64,000 nucleotides of DNA from G963701675 sp963701675. GTDB lineage: Bacteria > Planctomycetota > Planctomycetia > Gemmatales > Gemmataceae. The stretch lies in assembly GCA_963701675.1 (NCBI GenBank), contig OY969623.1:6386001-6450000 (forward strand). Reading direction: 5' to 3'. A program made the position numbers and the translations under genes. This document shows, in pieces, positions 55,393 through 63,933 of this stretch. Within the stretch, counting starts at the first letter, position 1. Every line of letters starts with the position of its first letter. Under the pieces are notes generated by a model. That model was not told the DNA's origin, searched no databases, and saw only the letters and a list, made by a program, of their open reading frames with translations.

Positions 55393-55884
55393 ATGAAACG
55401 TCACAGTTCCGCGGCGAGCCTCGCGCTGGCAGCTTTGGCCGTAATCGGGTTCACCGGTTCGGCGGCAGCGGAAGAGCAGGTGCGTTTTAGGGGCAACTTG
55501 GAAGGGGTTCATACCGCCACTCCGCTTGACCCGCCGTTCGTGTCCGCGCTTCAGATCGGCACCGGCAACGCCACCCATCTCGGTATGTTCACGTTCTCCA
55601 TCCCGCACATCGTGAACACCGCGACCATGACCGCGACCGGGTCCTATCACTTAAGAGCGGAAAACGGCGACACGGTGTCCGCTGACTTTTCCGGGAAGGC
55701 CACTCTTACGGATACCCCCGGCGTCCTTTCCGTCGTGGAAAGGGCGACTATCACGGGCGGTACGGGTCGGTTCGCCGGCGCCACAGGGAGCTTCATCGCC
55801 GAACGCCTGGTAAACCCAGGCGCCGGCTGGACCGTCGGTTCCTTCAAGGGGACGATCTCCTCCCCCGGCGCAGGCAACCCCTAA
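55393..55884 (+). CDS. Small secreted beta-rich protein, unknown function
   Basis: 163 residues from ATG 55393, preceded by a good AGGAG ribosome-binding site. Signal peptide SLALAALAVIGFTGSAAA with cleavage after AAA. The mature part is beta-rich with FSIPHIVNTATMTATGSYHL, GDTVSADFSGKATLTDT and ATITGGTGRFAGATGSFIAE; the GGTGRFAGATG motif is typical of small secreted allene-oxide-cyclase-like or calycin-type proteins in environmental bacteria. Function not known. Flanked by two copies of one hairpin, so it is probably transcribed alone. Confidence 0.78.
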   Translation: MKRHSSAASLALAALAVIGFTGSAAAEEQVRFRGNLEGVHTATPLDPPFVSALQIGTGNATHLGMFTFSIPHIVNTATMTATGSYHLRAENGDTVSADFSGKATLTDTPGVLSVVERATITGGTGRFAGATGSFIAERLVNPGAGWTVGSFKGTISSPGAGNP

Positions 55885-55893
55885 GACAAAATC

Positions 55894-55934
55894 GGCCGGT
55901 GAGGAGACAACGCCAAACAGGCGCCTCACCGGCC
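55894..55934 (+). terminator. Hairpin (GGCCGGTGAGG stem), copy 2, after the secreted-protein gene
   Basis: GGCCGGTGAGG (55894-55904) pairs perfectly with CCTCACCGGCC (55924-55934), an 11-bp stem; inside the loop CGCC and GGCG can form a second short stem. Starts 10 bp after the stop codon. The following bases are AAACTTCGGGAATAATTT, only weakly T-rich. Confidence 0.65.
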
Positions 55935-56010
55935 AAACTTCGGGAATAATTTCCTACTTAGCGAGCGGCGAACTGCCGCGAAACGAGTCCGCGTTTTAAG
56001 GAGTCCAACA

Positions 56011-58497
56011 ATGTCTCGACGAATAAGCCGGCCGAAGCCGTTGCAACACTCCGGGCGGAGCGAGCTCTTCCTGGAAATCCTGGAAGGACGTAATCTGCCA
56101 AGTTTCGTGACCGCACCGGCCTTCGCTGCCGGACCAAGCGCCTCCGCCGTGGCGGTGGCGGACTTCAACGGCGACGGCACTTCCGACCTTGCCGTGGCCA
56201 ACTCCACGAGCAATGGCACGGTGAGCATCCTGCTCGGGCACGGCGGCGGATACCGGGCCCCCGTCGGCTACGGCGCCGGCGCCAGCCCGACCGACGTGAT
56301 CGCGGCGGACCTTACCGGCGACGGCGTCCAGGATCTGGCCGTTGTCAACTGGATCGCCCCGAGCAACCTGCAGGTCTTGAAGGGCAAAGGCAACGGCACG
56401 TTTCAGGCCGCCGTCGGTTACACCGTCGGTAGCTCTAGCCAGGCAGTGGTAGCTGGCGACTTCGACGCCGACGGCGACCTTGACCTGGCAACGGCCGACT
56501 TGCACGCCTCGAACGTGACCGTAATGCGTAACACCGGGGACGGCACCTTCACCAGCGCCGGCAGCGTGGCTGTCGGCACCACGCCATTCGACCTGGCGGT
56601 GGGCGACTTCGACGCCGACGGCGATCTCGACCTCGTCGCGGCCGGCTACCGGGTGGACCAAGCGTGTGTCCCCTACGGGAACTGTTATAACTACGTCGCC
56701 GACAACAAGGTGAGTGTGCTACTGGGCACTGGCACCGGTACCTTCCTGGCGGGCCAGACGTACATCGCTGGCGCGCCGGGCACCGTGGTGGCGGCGGATT
56801 TCAACGGCGACGGCAAGTTCGACCTGGCCGTGGGCAACGTCTACGACCAGAACTACCTGAGCATAGGGCTGGGCACGGGCGACGGCAGCTTCATATTTTC
56901 AAACTTCTATAGCGTCGGAATCAGCCCCTTGTCGGTCGCGGCGGCGGATCTCGACGGCGACGGACGCACCGATCTCGTCGCCGCCAATTACGAATTGGGT
57001 ACGCTGAGCGTGCTGAAGGGTCTCGGCAACGGCAGCTTCCAGGCGGCGCCTGGCTACGTCGCCGGCCCCTACCCGCGGTTCGTGGCGATGGCGGACCTTG
57101 ACGGCGACACCGACCCGGACCTCATCGTGGCGAACCGGGTCGAGGCCGGCACCGTCAGTGTGCTGCGAAACACCGGCGGCGGCGCTTTCCACGCCGCGGC
57201 GGTGTACGCCGGGGCAGGCTCCATTCCGGTTAGCTTGGACGTTGGGGACTTTAACCAAGACGGCCATCCCGACATGGTCGTGGCCAACTTCACCGAGGTC
57301 ACGGTGAGCGTGCTGCTGGGCAACGGAAGCGGGACCTTCCAGGCCGGCGTGAGCTACCTCGCCGGTTCTTATCTCACCTCCGTGGCGGTCGGGAACTTTA
57401 ACGGCGACAGCGCCCTGGACCTGGTCGTGACCAATTACCTTTCAGGCACGGTGAGCGTGCTGCTGGCCAAGGGAGACGGCACCTTCCAAACGCCCAAGAC
57501 CTTCGCCGCCGGCGGATTCTCCCGATCCGTGGCGGTGGCCGACTTCACCAGTGACGGCGTACTGGACCTCGCGGTCACCAACCTCGGGACGGGCACTGTA
57601 AGCATCCTGCGGGGCACCGGCACCGGCCGCTTCCGCGCCCCCGTCAGCTACGCCGCCGGCACCCGCCCGTTTGGCGTGGTGGCGGCGGACTTCGATGGCG
57701 ACGGCGATCAGGATCTCGCCGTCACCAGCGACGTCGGCGACGGCCTAAGCGTGCTATTGAACAAGGGCGCGGGCACTTTTAAGCCGCCTGTTAGCTACCT
57801 TCCTGGGTCCAATCCAACGGATATTACGGTGGGGGATTTCGACAACGACGGCGACCAAGACCTCGTCGTCGCCAATTACTTGGACAAGGTTTATGTCCTC
57901 TTGGCCAACGGGGACGGCTCCTTCAAAGCCCCGAAAATCTACGCCGTCGGTGGCCTCCCCCGCTCCGTGGCGGTCGCGGACTTTGACGGCGACGGCGCCA
58001 AGGACCTGGCGGTGTCCAACAGCTTCTCGGTGGGCGTGCTGTGGAATACGGGCACGGGCACGTTTCAGCCCGCCGTCATGTACTTCGTCGGCGCCTATCC
58101 GCAGGCAGTAGCGGCTGCGGACCTAGACGTCGACGGCCATCCGGACCTCGCCGTCTCCATTCTCTCGGGCACGGTTATTGTTGTCCTAAACGACGGCGTC
58201 TGGCCGCCGGCGCCGATGCCGCCGGCGAGAACGCTGGCTCGCGCCGCGCTTATGCCCACGCTCCTGAGAACGTCTCCGGCCGGGACGGGCCAGGTGAGTT
58301 TCTCGGTAATGGATGAGGAACGCCACGACAGTGCGGCCGTCGTGAGCGTTCCGGTTTTGCACCGACTATGTCCACGGTTTCACGTCCCGAAACTCGCCGC
58401 GAGAAGCGCACCGACGCCGATAGTTGATTTGGACTTCGATCTCGGACTCGACAACTTGCCCGACAAGTTCGAGAAACAAAAAAAACCGGCGAGCTGA
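56011..58497 (+). CDS. Large FG-GAP/VCBS repeat protein (beta-propeller)
   Basis: 828 residues. The N-terminus ELFLEILEGRNLPSFVTAPA matches the planctomycete LExLExRxLLS motif that precedes many exported repeat proteins; a classical signal peptide is not evident. Residues about 45-735 hold 14 copies of a roughly 48-residue FG-GAP unit centred on calcium-binding loops such as ADFNGDGTSDLAVAN, GDFDADGDLDLVAAG and ADLDGDGRTDLVAAN. They should fold into two seven-bladed propellers. The C-terminal about 90 residues (VWPPAPMPPARTLARAALMP onward) are unlike the repeats. Probably a surface or exported Ca-binding adhesin-like protein. Confidence 0.9.
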   Translation: MSRRISRPKPLQHSGRSELFLEILEGRNLPSFVTAPAFAAGPSASAVAVADFNGDGTSDLAVANSTSNGTVSILLGHGGGYRAPVGYGAGASPTDVIAADLTGDGVQDLAVVNWIAPSNLQVLKGKGNGTFQAAVGYTVGSSSQAVVAGDFDADGDLDLATADLHASNVTVMRNTGDGTFTSAGSVAVGTTPFDLAVGDFDADGDLDLVAAGYRVDQACVPYGNCYNYVADNKVSVLLGTGTGTFLAGQTYIAGAPGTVVAADFNGDGKFDLAVGNVYDQNYLSIGLGTGDGSFIFSNFYSVGISPLSVAAADLDGDGRTDLVAANYELGTLSVLKGLGNGSFQAAPGYVAGPYPRFVAMADLDGDTDPDLIVANRVEAGTVSVLRNTGGGAFHAAAVYAGAGSIPVSLDVGDFNQDGHPDMVVANFTEVTVSVLLGNGSGTFQAGVSYLAGSYLTSVAVGNFNGDSALDLVVTNYLSGTVSVLLAKGDGTFQTPKTFAAGGFSRSVAVADFTSDGVLDLAVTNLGTGTVSILRGTGTGRFRAPVSYAAGTRPFGVVAADFDGDGDQDLAVTSDVGDGLSVLLNKGAGTFKPPVSYLPGSNPTDITVGDFDNDGDQDLVVANYLDKVYVLLANGDGSFKAPKIYAVGGLPRSVAVADFDGDGAKDLAVSNSFSVGVLWNTGTGTFQPAVMYFVGAYPQAVAAADLDVDGHPDLAVSILSGTVIVVLNDGVWPPAPMPPARTLARAALMPTLLRTSPAGTGQVSFSVMDEERHDSAAVVSVPVLHRLCPRFHVPKLAARSAPTPIVDLDFDLGLDNLPDKFEKQKKPAS

Positions 58498-58564
58498 GAC
58501 GCGTAAGCGTCCGGGTTTGTGCCACTACCAGCGTGCTGACGCACCCCGGCTCGGCGATCGAATA

Positions 58565-58951
58565 TTACGGCATGGGCCGTTGCGGCGGCGTGGGGAGTTT
58601 GACCTCGACCAGCTTCACTTTGTCAGGCGGGTTCAGCTGCAGCGAGAAAAACGTGTCTTTTATGACCGGCCGAACTTCGCGGAGCAGAACGCGGTTCGTC
58701 TTTGGGTCTCGTATTTCGATGAGCTTCTGAACGGGTTGAATCACCGGATCGATCGAGCTTTCGCCGGGCGCCAACACCAGGATGCGGGGCTTCTCCTTGG
58801 TGACCATTCCGTTCACGATGTTCTGAGTTTGGATGATCAGCGGCGTGCGCAAGTCGTTTCGAAAGCCGAGCCAAGCCGCACTAGCGACCGTCGGCGCTAA
58901 GACGACGAACACCAATGCTAAAGCCGCGTTTTTCAACATGTGCGAACTCAT
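58565..58951 (-). CDS. Small exported protein, unknown function
   Basis: 128 residues. Signal peptide MLKNAALALVFVVLAPTVAS with cleavage near ASAAW. The mature part is beta-rich: LGFRNDLRTPLIIQTQNIVN, RILVLAPGESSIDPVIQPVQ, KDTFFSLQLNPPDKVKLVEV, resembling a single immunoglobulin-like or transthyretin-like fold. No catalytic motif. An AT-rich inverted repeat lies 30 bp upstream of the start and probably carries its promoter. Family not recognised. Confidence 0.75.
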   Translation of the reverse strand: MSSHMLKNAALALVFVVLAPTVASAAWLGFRNDLRTPLIIQTQNIVNGMVTKEKPRILVLAPGESSIDPVIQPVQKLIEIRDPKTNRVLLREVRPVIKDTFFSLQLNPPDKVKLVEVKLPTPPQRPMP

Positions 58952-58980
58952 GGTTCCGACCCGCGGAGCGAGTGTGACAC

Positions 58981-59009
58981 CATAAACTACTATATTCTAA
59001 TAGTTTATG
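58981..59009. promoter_or_regulatory. AT-rich inverted repeat upstream of an exported-protein gene
   Basis: CATAAACTA (58981-58989) and TAGTTTATG (59001-59009) are perfect inverted arms around an 11-base A/T-rich centre; GTGA before and TCAC after extend the symmetry with a small offset. It is strikingly A/T-rich in this G+C-rich DNA and begins 30 bp upstream of the minus-strand gene start at 58951. Operator or promoter core are the likely roles. Confidence 0.5.
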
Positions 59010-59102
59010 TCACAGTCCGCCAATGGATATCTTCCCTGATACATATGTGCCTACCGGTAAACACTGTTTGAGACCAAACTTGCGCGAAAAACTGCGGTGG
59101 GA

Positions 59103-59306
59103 TCAGTCGCCGCCGCCGGTGGAGCCTTCAAAACGGATGACGCAATCGCCGGCGGCTGAGCCGTGCAAGGCCTGGCGAATGCGACGGGCTTCGGCGTAGG
59201 TGGAACAGAAGGCGACGGGCAGTTCGGCGCCGTCGAGTCCGGAGCCATTGTGGCTCGCATCATATCGGATAAACACCGCGAAATGATCAGCGGGAACATT
59301 TCCCAT
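59103..59306 (-). CDS. Small hypothetical protein (67 residues)
   Basis: From ATG 59306: MGNVPADHFAVFIRYDASHN, PVAFCSTYAEARRIRQALHG, ending DCVIRFEGSTGGGD. The alternation FAVFIRYD...AELPVAFCSTYAEARRIRQALH...CVIRFEG fits a small beta-alpha-beta fold and looks like a constrained protein. A longer start at 59426 adds an unlikely leader. No family recognised; it stands alone. Confidence 0.55.
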   Translation of the reverse strand: MGNVPADHFAVFIRYDASHNGSGLDGAELPVAFCSTYAEARRIRQALHGSAAGDCVIRFEGSTGGGD

Positions 59307-59501
59307 GGCTGGACCTCCCGTACGAGACTCGTTGGTGCGAACGTCGTTTTTGTGAGTCGTCGTGGAAGCCGGCATTATCCACGGCAACGGCGATTGTAAC
59401 AAGGGAAATAGTGGTTGCCACTCCACTTTTCGCCTTTTGGTCCGATTCGTTGGCGTCTAGCGTAACCTGTACCAAAAGCGACAGGCAGACCACGCCCGCG
59501 C

Positions 59502-61013
59502 TCAATACGCTTTGGCGAAGACGACGCGGCCGGCGGAAGGTTTTCCGGTCACCATGCATTTTCCGGCTTCGGCACGGCGCTCGAACGGGACGCAACGAAT
59601 CGTCGCCTTGGTCTCCGCGGCAATGCGGTCTTCAGTCTCGCGGGCGCCGTCCCAGTGAGCCCAAAAGAAGCCGCCGGTTTCCTCGATCATTTGTTTGAAG
59701 TCGTCGTATGAGTTCACCTCGTGACTGTTTGAATCACGGAACTTCTTGGCACGCTCGAACAAATCGGTCTGCATCGCTTGCAACATTTCCGAGATTTGTG
59801 CGGGAGCGCCGGCGAGCGGCACGTTCATGAGTTTCGCTTCCTTGCCCGGCAAATCTCTCCGGGCGAGAACGCAGACATTATTCGCGAGGTCTCGGGGACC
59901 CAGTTCAACTCGGACAGGAACGCCGCGCAGTTCCCAGTCGTGGAACTTAAAGCCTGGTTGATACTGGTCGCGATCGTCGATCTTGACGCTGACGCGCTCG
60001 CCGTTAAGCCAGTCGCGCAGCGGCAGGTCGCGCACGGCGGCCGCTAGCTTTTCCGCGGCCTCAAGCACCGCCTTGCGCTCCTCGTCCTTCCGGTAAATGG
60101 GAACGATAACCACGTGGATAGGCGCCAACCGTGGCGGCAGGACCAGTCCGGCGTCATCGCTATGTGTCATGATCAAGCCGCCGACCAGGCGCGTGGAGAC
60201 GCCCCAGCTCGTCGCCCATGCGTATTCAAGCGCGCGTTCCTGATTTTGGAACTTCACGTCGAACGCCTTGGCAAAGTTTTGGCCGAGGAAATGGCTCGTA
60301 CCCGCCTGCAGCGCCCGGCGATCTTGCATCATCGCTTCGATGCACAGGGTGTACACGGCGCCGGGGAACTTCTGTCCCTCGGTCTTGGGTCCGGTCAGCA
60401 CGGGCATGGCCATCCACTCTTCCGCGAACCTGCGGTAGACCTCGAGCATTTGCCGAGTTTCATCCTCGGCCTCTTTCTGGGTGGCGTGGGCCGTGTGACC
60501 TTCTTGCCACAGGAACTCGGCGGTACGGAGGAACAGGCGCGTCCGCATCTCCCACCGGACGACGTTGCACCATTGGTTGATGAGAATGGGCAGGTCGCGG
60601 TAGCTCTGAATCCAGTTTCGATATGTGTTCCAAATAATCGTCTCGGAAGTGGGGCGAATAACCAGCTCTTCCTCCAGTTTCGCCTCGGGATCGACCGTGA
60701 TGCCTTTGCCTGGAATTGCTTTGAGCCGGTAGTGGGTCACGACGGCGCATTCCTTGGCGAACCCGGCCGCCATTTCTTCCTCCTTGGCCAGGAACGATTT
60801 GGGAATGAACAGTGGAAAGTAGGCGTTTACGTGTCCGGTGTCCTTGAACATGCGATCGAGAGCCGCTTGCATTCGCTCCCAAATCGCATACCCGTGCGGC
60901 TTGATGACCATGCAGCCCCGGACGGCGGAATTCTCGGCAAGCCCCGCATGTTGCACGATGTCGAGGTACCATTGGGAGTAGTCTTCTGCCCGTGTTTTGA
61001 GCTTTTCCGCCAT
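59502..61013 (-). CDS. proS: Prolyl-tRNA synthetase, archaeal/eukaryotic-type (ProS type 3)
   Basis: 503 residues. Charges tRNA-Pro with proline. Class II motifs: motif 2 in NQWCNVVRWEMRTRLFLRTA with EFLWQEGHTAHATQKEAEDE, the PTSETIIWNTYRNWIQSYRD region (the TSE proline-pocket triad), motif 3 in TSWGVSTRLVGGLIMTHSDD. Then the anticodon domain LAPIHVVIVPIYRKDEERKA and a C-terminal zinc-type extension ending GRVVFAKAY. It lacks the editing insertion (about 180 residues) of the usual bacterial type, and its length matches type 3. The single-strand neighbour PFOR gene is divergent. Confidence 0.95.
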   Translation of the reverse strand: MAEKLKTRAEDYSQWYLDIVQHAGLAENSAVRGCMVIKPHGYAIWERMQAALDRMFKDTGHVNAYFPLFIPKSFLAKEEEMAAGFAKECAVVTHYRLKAIPGKGITVDPEAKLEEELVIRPTSETIIWNTYRNWIQSYRDLPILINQWCNVVRWEMRTRLFLRTAEFLWQEGHTAHATQKEAEDETRQMLEVYRRFAEEWMAMPVLTGPKTEGQKFPGAVYTLCIEAMMQDRRALQAGTSHFLGQNFAKAFDVKFQNQERALEYAWATSWGVSTRLVGGLIMTHSDDAGLVLPPRLAPIHVVIVPIYRKDEERKAVLEAAEKLAAAVRDLPLRDWLNGERVSVKIDDRDQYQPGFKFHDWELRGVPVRVELGPRDLANNVCVLARRDLPGKEAKLMNVPLAGAPAQISEMLQAMQTDLFERAKKFRDSNSHEVNSYDDFKQMIEETGGFFWAHWDGARETEDRIAAETKATIRCVPFERRAEAGKCMVTGKPSAGRVVFAKAY

Positions 61014-61117
61014 TCGGCACCTTCCATAGGATTAGAGAATTTTGCCGATTATAGAGGTTCACGTGCTCGGAGGGGAAGTGCGCTATCAACGGGTCCGGCC
61101 GTGGGGAGTAGACTTGG

Positions 61118-61146
61118 TTGGCTTGGGGCGTCGATTAACGTATAAT
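61118..61146 (+). promoter_or_regulatory. Sigma-70-type promoter for the 2-oxoacid oxidoreductase gene
   Basis: TTGGCT (61118-61123), a 17-bp spacer and a perfect TATAAT (61141-61146). It points towards the gene at 61386 and would leave a leader of about 235 nt. This is the best promoter-like match in the window. Confidence 0.6.
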
Positions 61147-61245
61147 GCAAGTGTACCTTCCGGAGCATAGTGATGATTCCCTTTGTCGGCAGCCGTGCTC
61201 GTCGGGCGGCTTTTCATCTCCAGTTGATTACGGATCTCTTGCAAT

Positions 61246-61272
61246 CCCCGAAGCAATGAAGCGGCTTCGGGG
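61246..61272 (+). other. Leader hairpin upstream of the 2-oxoacid oxidoreductase gene
   Basis: CCCCGAAGC (61246-61254) pairs perfectly with GCTTCGGGG (61264-61272) across a 9-base loop. It lies within the presumed 5' leader. No T-run follows, so an mRNA-stabilising or regulatory hairpin is as likely as an attenuator. The remainder of 61014-61385 shows no gene. Confidence 0.5.
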
Positions 61273-61385
61273 TGAACAACGTCACGCGACCTTCCCCGGA
61301 TCAGCTTCCAATTGCATTGCGGACGCCGACTAAGCTAAACTCCACAAGGTAGCGCCGTCGCCCCGACAGTTGAAGAAGGAACCGA

Positions 61386-63389
61386 ATGAGTACTGTAACT
61401 TCCGTCACCCGGCCCATTCATGTCCCCAAGACAGACGAGCGCGCCCACGAGCGCCGCTTTCAATACCCCGGAAATCCGACGACGTGCGACGGGGCCGAAG
61501 CGGTGGTGCATGTGGAGATACACATTGCGCAGGCGGCTGGCGCCTATCCAATTACCAGTTCGACGACGATGGGCGGCGGGTTCAACGCGGCGGTCATGAA
61601 CGGACAGAAGAACCTGTGGGGCGACAGCCTGATGTTCTTCGAGCCGGAAAGCGAACACTCCGCGGCTTCAGTTTGCGAAGGTTTCGCCGTGGCCGGCGGA
61701 CGTGTAACGAACTTCACGTCGGGGCAGGGCCTCGTGCTCATGAAAGAGGTTCTTTACACCATCGCGGGCAAACGGCTGCCCGTGGTAATGAACATCGGCG
61801 CCCGAGCACTCACGAGCCAGGGGCTTAACGTCCATGCCGGACACGACGACGTAATGAGCGTCGCCGACTGCGGCTGGGGAATGATGTTCGGCCGAAATGC
61901 TCAGGAAGCCGGCGACCTCTGCCTCATTGCTCGCCGTGCGGCCGAAGCGTGTAACACTCCGTTCTTCAACGTGCAGGATGGCTTTCTCACGACTCACACC
62001 GTTGAGACCGTTCGCTTGCTTGAGCCGGAGTTTATGAAGGAGTACATCGGCGACCCGAAAGAAAAGCTGATGAATCTCATGGACCCGGCGAGTCCGATCA
62101 TGTCCGGCGTCGTGCAGAATCAAGACTCGTACATGAAAGGCAAGATCGCCCAGCGCTGGTACTACGACCGCATCGAAGGGATTCTCGAGGACTGCTTCGA
62201 GCAGTTCTATCTGAAGACCGGACGGCGTTACAGCTTTGTCGAGCCCTACCGATGCGACGACGCGGAGTTTATCCTCGTCGGCATGGGCTGCTACATGGAG
62301 ACGGCCAAAGTCACCGTCGACTACCTCCGCGAGAAAGGCGTTGCGGCTGGGTGTCTCAATGTCTGCGTCTTTCGGCCATTTCCTGCGCGGCAGATTGTTG
62401 AAGCCTTGCGAAACTGCATCGCGTTCACGGTGTACGAACGGCTCGACGATCCGATGTCGACCACAGGCAACCATCTAACGCGCGAAATCAAGGCCGCCTT
62501 TTGCGACGCAGTCTTGGGCGTGAACGGCCAGGAAAAGACCGGCCGAGTACCAAGCGTTTATCACGGCGCCGCCGGGCTGGGCAGCCGCGATGTTCGCCCC
62601 GGTGACATCATCGCTACCTTCGAGAACATGATGAAACCGGCCGGGCAGCATTTCTTCTGCGTCGGCATCGATCATCCACTTGCCCTGGTACGCGATGATG
62701 ACCCGGACCTGCGGCCCGAAGGCGGTTTCTCGATGCGTGGCCATTCCGTGGGCGGCTTCGGCTCGGTGACCACCAACAAGGTCATCGCCACCATCGCCGG
62801 CAATGTCTTCGGCAAAGACGTGCAGGCATATCCCAAGTACGGCTCGGAGAAGAAGGGACTGCCGACGACGTATTACCTGACCATCGCGGACTCGCACATC
62901 ATGATGCACAGCGAGCTCGAACACGTCGATCTCTTGTGCATCAACGATCCGACAGCGATGCTCAGTCCGCTCACGATGGAAGGCCTGCAGGCTGGCGGCG
63001 CGATCTTCATGCAGTCGCCGTACGCGGAACCCGCCGATGTCTGGGGGCACATTCCCGAGCACAACAAGCAACTCATTCGTGACCGCAAACTTCGAGTGTT
63101 CTACTGCGACATGGTGAAGATTGCCCGCGAAGTCGCCAGCGAACCGGACTTGCAGATGCGTATGCAAGGCATCGTACTGCTCGGCGCCTTTCTCAAATTG
63201 ACGCCGTATTCGAAACAGAGCAAGATGACGGATGAAGAGCTATATGCGGGCGTCGAAAAGGCGCTCACCAAATACTTCGGCAAACGCGGCGGCCAGGTCG
63301 TCCAGGAAAACCTGCATTGCGTCAAGCGCGGCTTCAGTGAGATGCGTGAGATCGCGCCGGCGGTGATTGAGGGGGGCAATTCCAAATGA
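61386..63389 (+). CDS. 2-oxoacid (pyruvate):ferredoxin oxidoreductase, alpha-gamma subunit
   Basis: 667 residues; good AGGAA ribosome-binding site before ATG 61386. Oxidises pyruvate or another 2-oxoacid to acyl-CoA, passing electrons to ferredoxin. Residues about 30-410 are the PYR-type and domain-II alpha parts (CDGAEAVVHVEIHIAQAAGA, YPITSSTTMGGG, RALTSQGLNVHAGHDDVMSV, VCVFRPFPARQIVEALR). About 415-640 is the gamma part (GAAGLGSRDVRPGDIIATFE, GHSVGGFGSVTTNKVIATIA, KGLPTTYYLTIADSHI). The TPP-binding beta and ferredoxin-type parts of NifJ are absent, so a separate subunit is required, perhaps the gene beginning at 63934. Its stop overlaps an antitoxin start (ATGA). Confidence 0.9.
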   Translation: MSTVTSVTRPIHVPKTDERAHERRFQYPGNPTTCDGAEAVVHVEIHIAQAAGAYPITSSTTMGGGFNAAVMNGQKNLWGDSLMFFEPESEHSAASVCEGFAVAGGRVTNFTSGQGLVLMKEVLYTIAGKRLPVVMNIGARALTSQGLNVHAGHDDVMSVADCGWGMMFGRNAQEAGDLCLIARRAAEACNTPFFNVQDGFLTTHTVETVRLLEPEFMKEYIGDPKEKLMNLMDPASPIMSGVVQNQDSYMKGKIAQRWYYDRIEGILEDCFEQFYLKTGRRYSFVEPYRCDDAEFILVGMGCYMETAKVTVDYLREKGVAAGCLNVCVFRPFPARQIVEALRNCIAFTVYERLDDPMSTTGNHLTREIKAAFCDAVLGVNGQEKTGRVPSVYHGAAGLGSRDVRPGDIIATFENMMKPAGQHFFCVGIDHPLALVRDDDPDLRPEGGFSMRGHSVGGFGSVTTNKVIATIAGNVFGKDVQAYPKYGSEKKGLPTTYYLTIADSHIMMHSELEHVDLLCINDPTAMLSPLTMEGLQAGGAIFMQSPYAEPADVWGHIPEHNKQLIRDRKLRVFYCDMVKIAREVASEPDLQMRMQGIVLLGAFLKLTPYSKQSKMTDEELYAGVEKALTKYFGKRGGQVVQENLHCVKRGFSEMREIAPAVIEGGNSK

Positions 63390-63610
63390 GCTCCGAAATG
63401 CACCCTTTCGGCGATCTAAGTCCGACGGAAAAGTTCCAACTATTGGAGGCGCTCTGGGACGATCTCGCGTCGACTCCGGAGGATGTTCCGGTCCATGATT
63501 GGCAGGCAAGCGAACTCGACAGGAGAAGGGCAAATCTTCTGAATGCGCCGGATTCGGGGCTTTCCTGGGACGAAGTCAAACGCCGGGTCAGGAGCCGGTA
63601 TGGCCGCTGA
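63386..63610 (+). CDS. Antitoxin-like addiction-module protein (TIGR02574 type)
   Basis: 74 residues. Resembles the small acidic addiction-module family: LSPTEKFQLLEALWDDLAST, then SELDRRRANLLNAPDSGLSW and DEVKRRVRSRYGR. It should neutralise the toxin encoded next. ATG 63386 overlaps the preceding oxidoreductase stop as ATGA, so it is translated from the metabolic mRNA. The toxin gene overlaps its 3' end by 11 bp. Confidence 0.85.
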   Translation: MSSEMHPFGDLSPTEKFQLLEALWDDLASTPEDVPVHDWQASELDRRRANLLNAPDSGLSWDEVKRRVRSRYGR

Positions 63611-63899
63611 GCTGGTGATCGCACCAGAAGCCGAAGAGGATATTGCGGAAGCCTACGCTTGGTACGAAGGGAAAAAGGAAGGTCTGGGGGAACGATTTCT
63701 GGAGAGTGTCGACCGGACGATCCAAGCAATTTGTCGCTCGCCTCTAATGCACCAGACGGTCCGTAAGAATTATCGAAGAAGCTTGGTTTCTCGATTTCCG
63801 TATGCGGTTTTCTATGAGTTCGAGAACGACGTGGTCACTGTTTATTGCGTGTTTCACACTTCACAAGATCCGATGAAATGGCGCAAACGATTACCCTAG
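63600..63899 (+). CDS. RelE/ParE-family toxin
   Basis: 99 residues from ATG 63600, overlapping the antitoxin by 11 bp. Type II toxin fold: LVIAPEAEEDIAEAYAWYEG, LGERFLESVDRTIQAICRSP, YRRSLVSRFPYAVFYEFEND and the end VYCVFHTSQDPMKWRKRLP. The RRSLVSRFPYAVFYE block is the conserved core of the ParE-like branch. Target (gyrase or ribosome) cannot be read from sequence. Alternative upstream starts lie in antitoxin coding sequence and were rejected. Confidence 0.88.
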   Translation: MAAELVIAPEAEEDIAEAYAWYEGKKEGLGERFLESVDRTIQAICRSPLMHQTVRKNYRRSLVSRFPYAVFYEFENDVVTVYCVFHTSQDPMKWRKRLP

Positions 63900-63933
63900 A
63901 ACCGTTGGTGTGAATCTCCGAACGGAGCTATTA

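Noticed and set aside
61145..61333. Leader open frame before the oxidoreductase
   Set aside because: Its ATG falls inside the predicted -10 box, so it would not be on the transcript.
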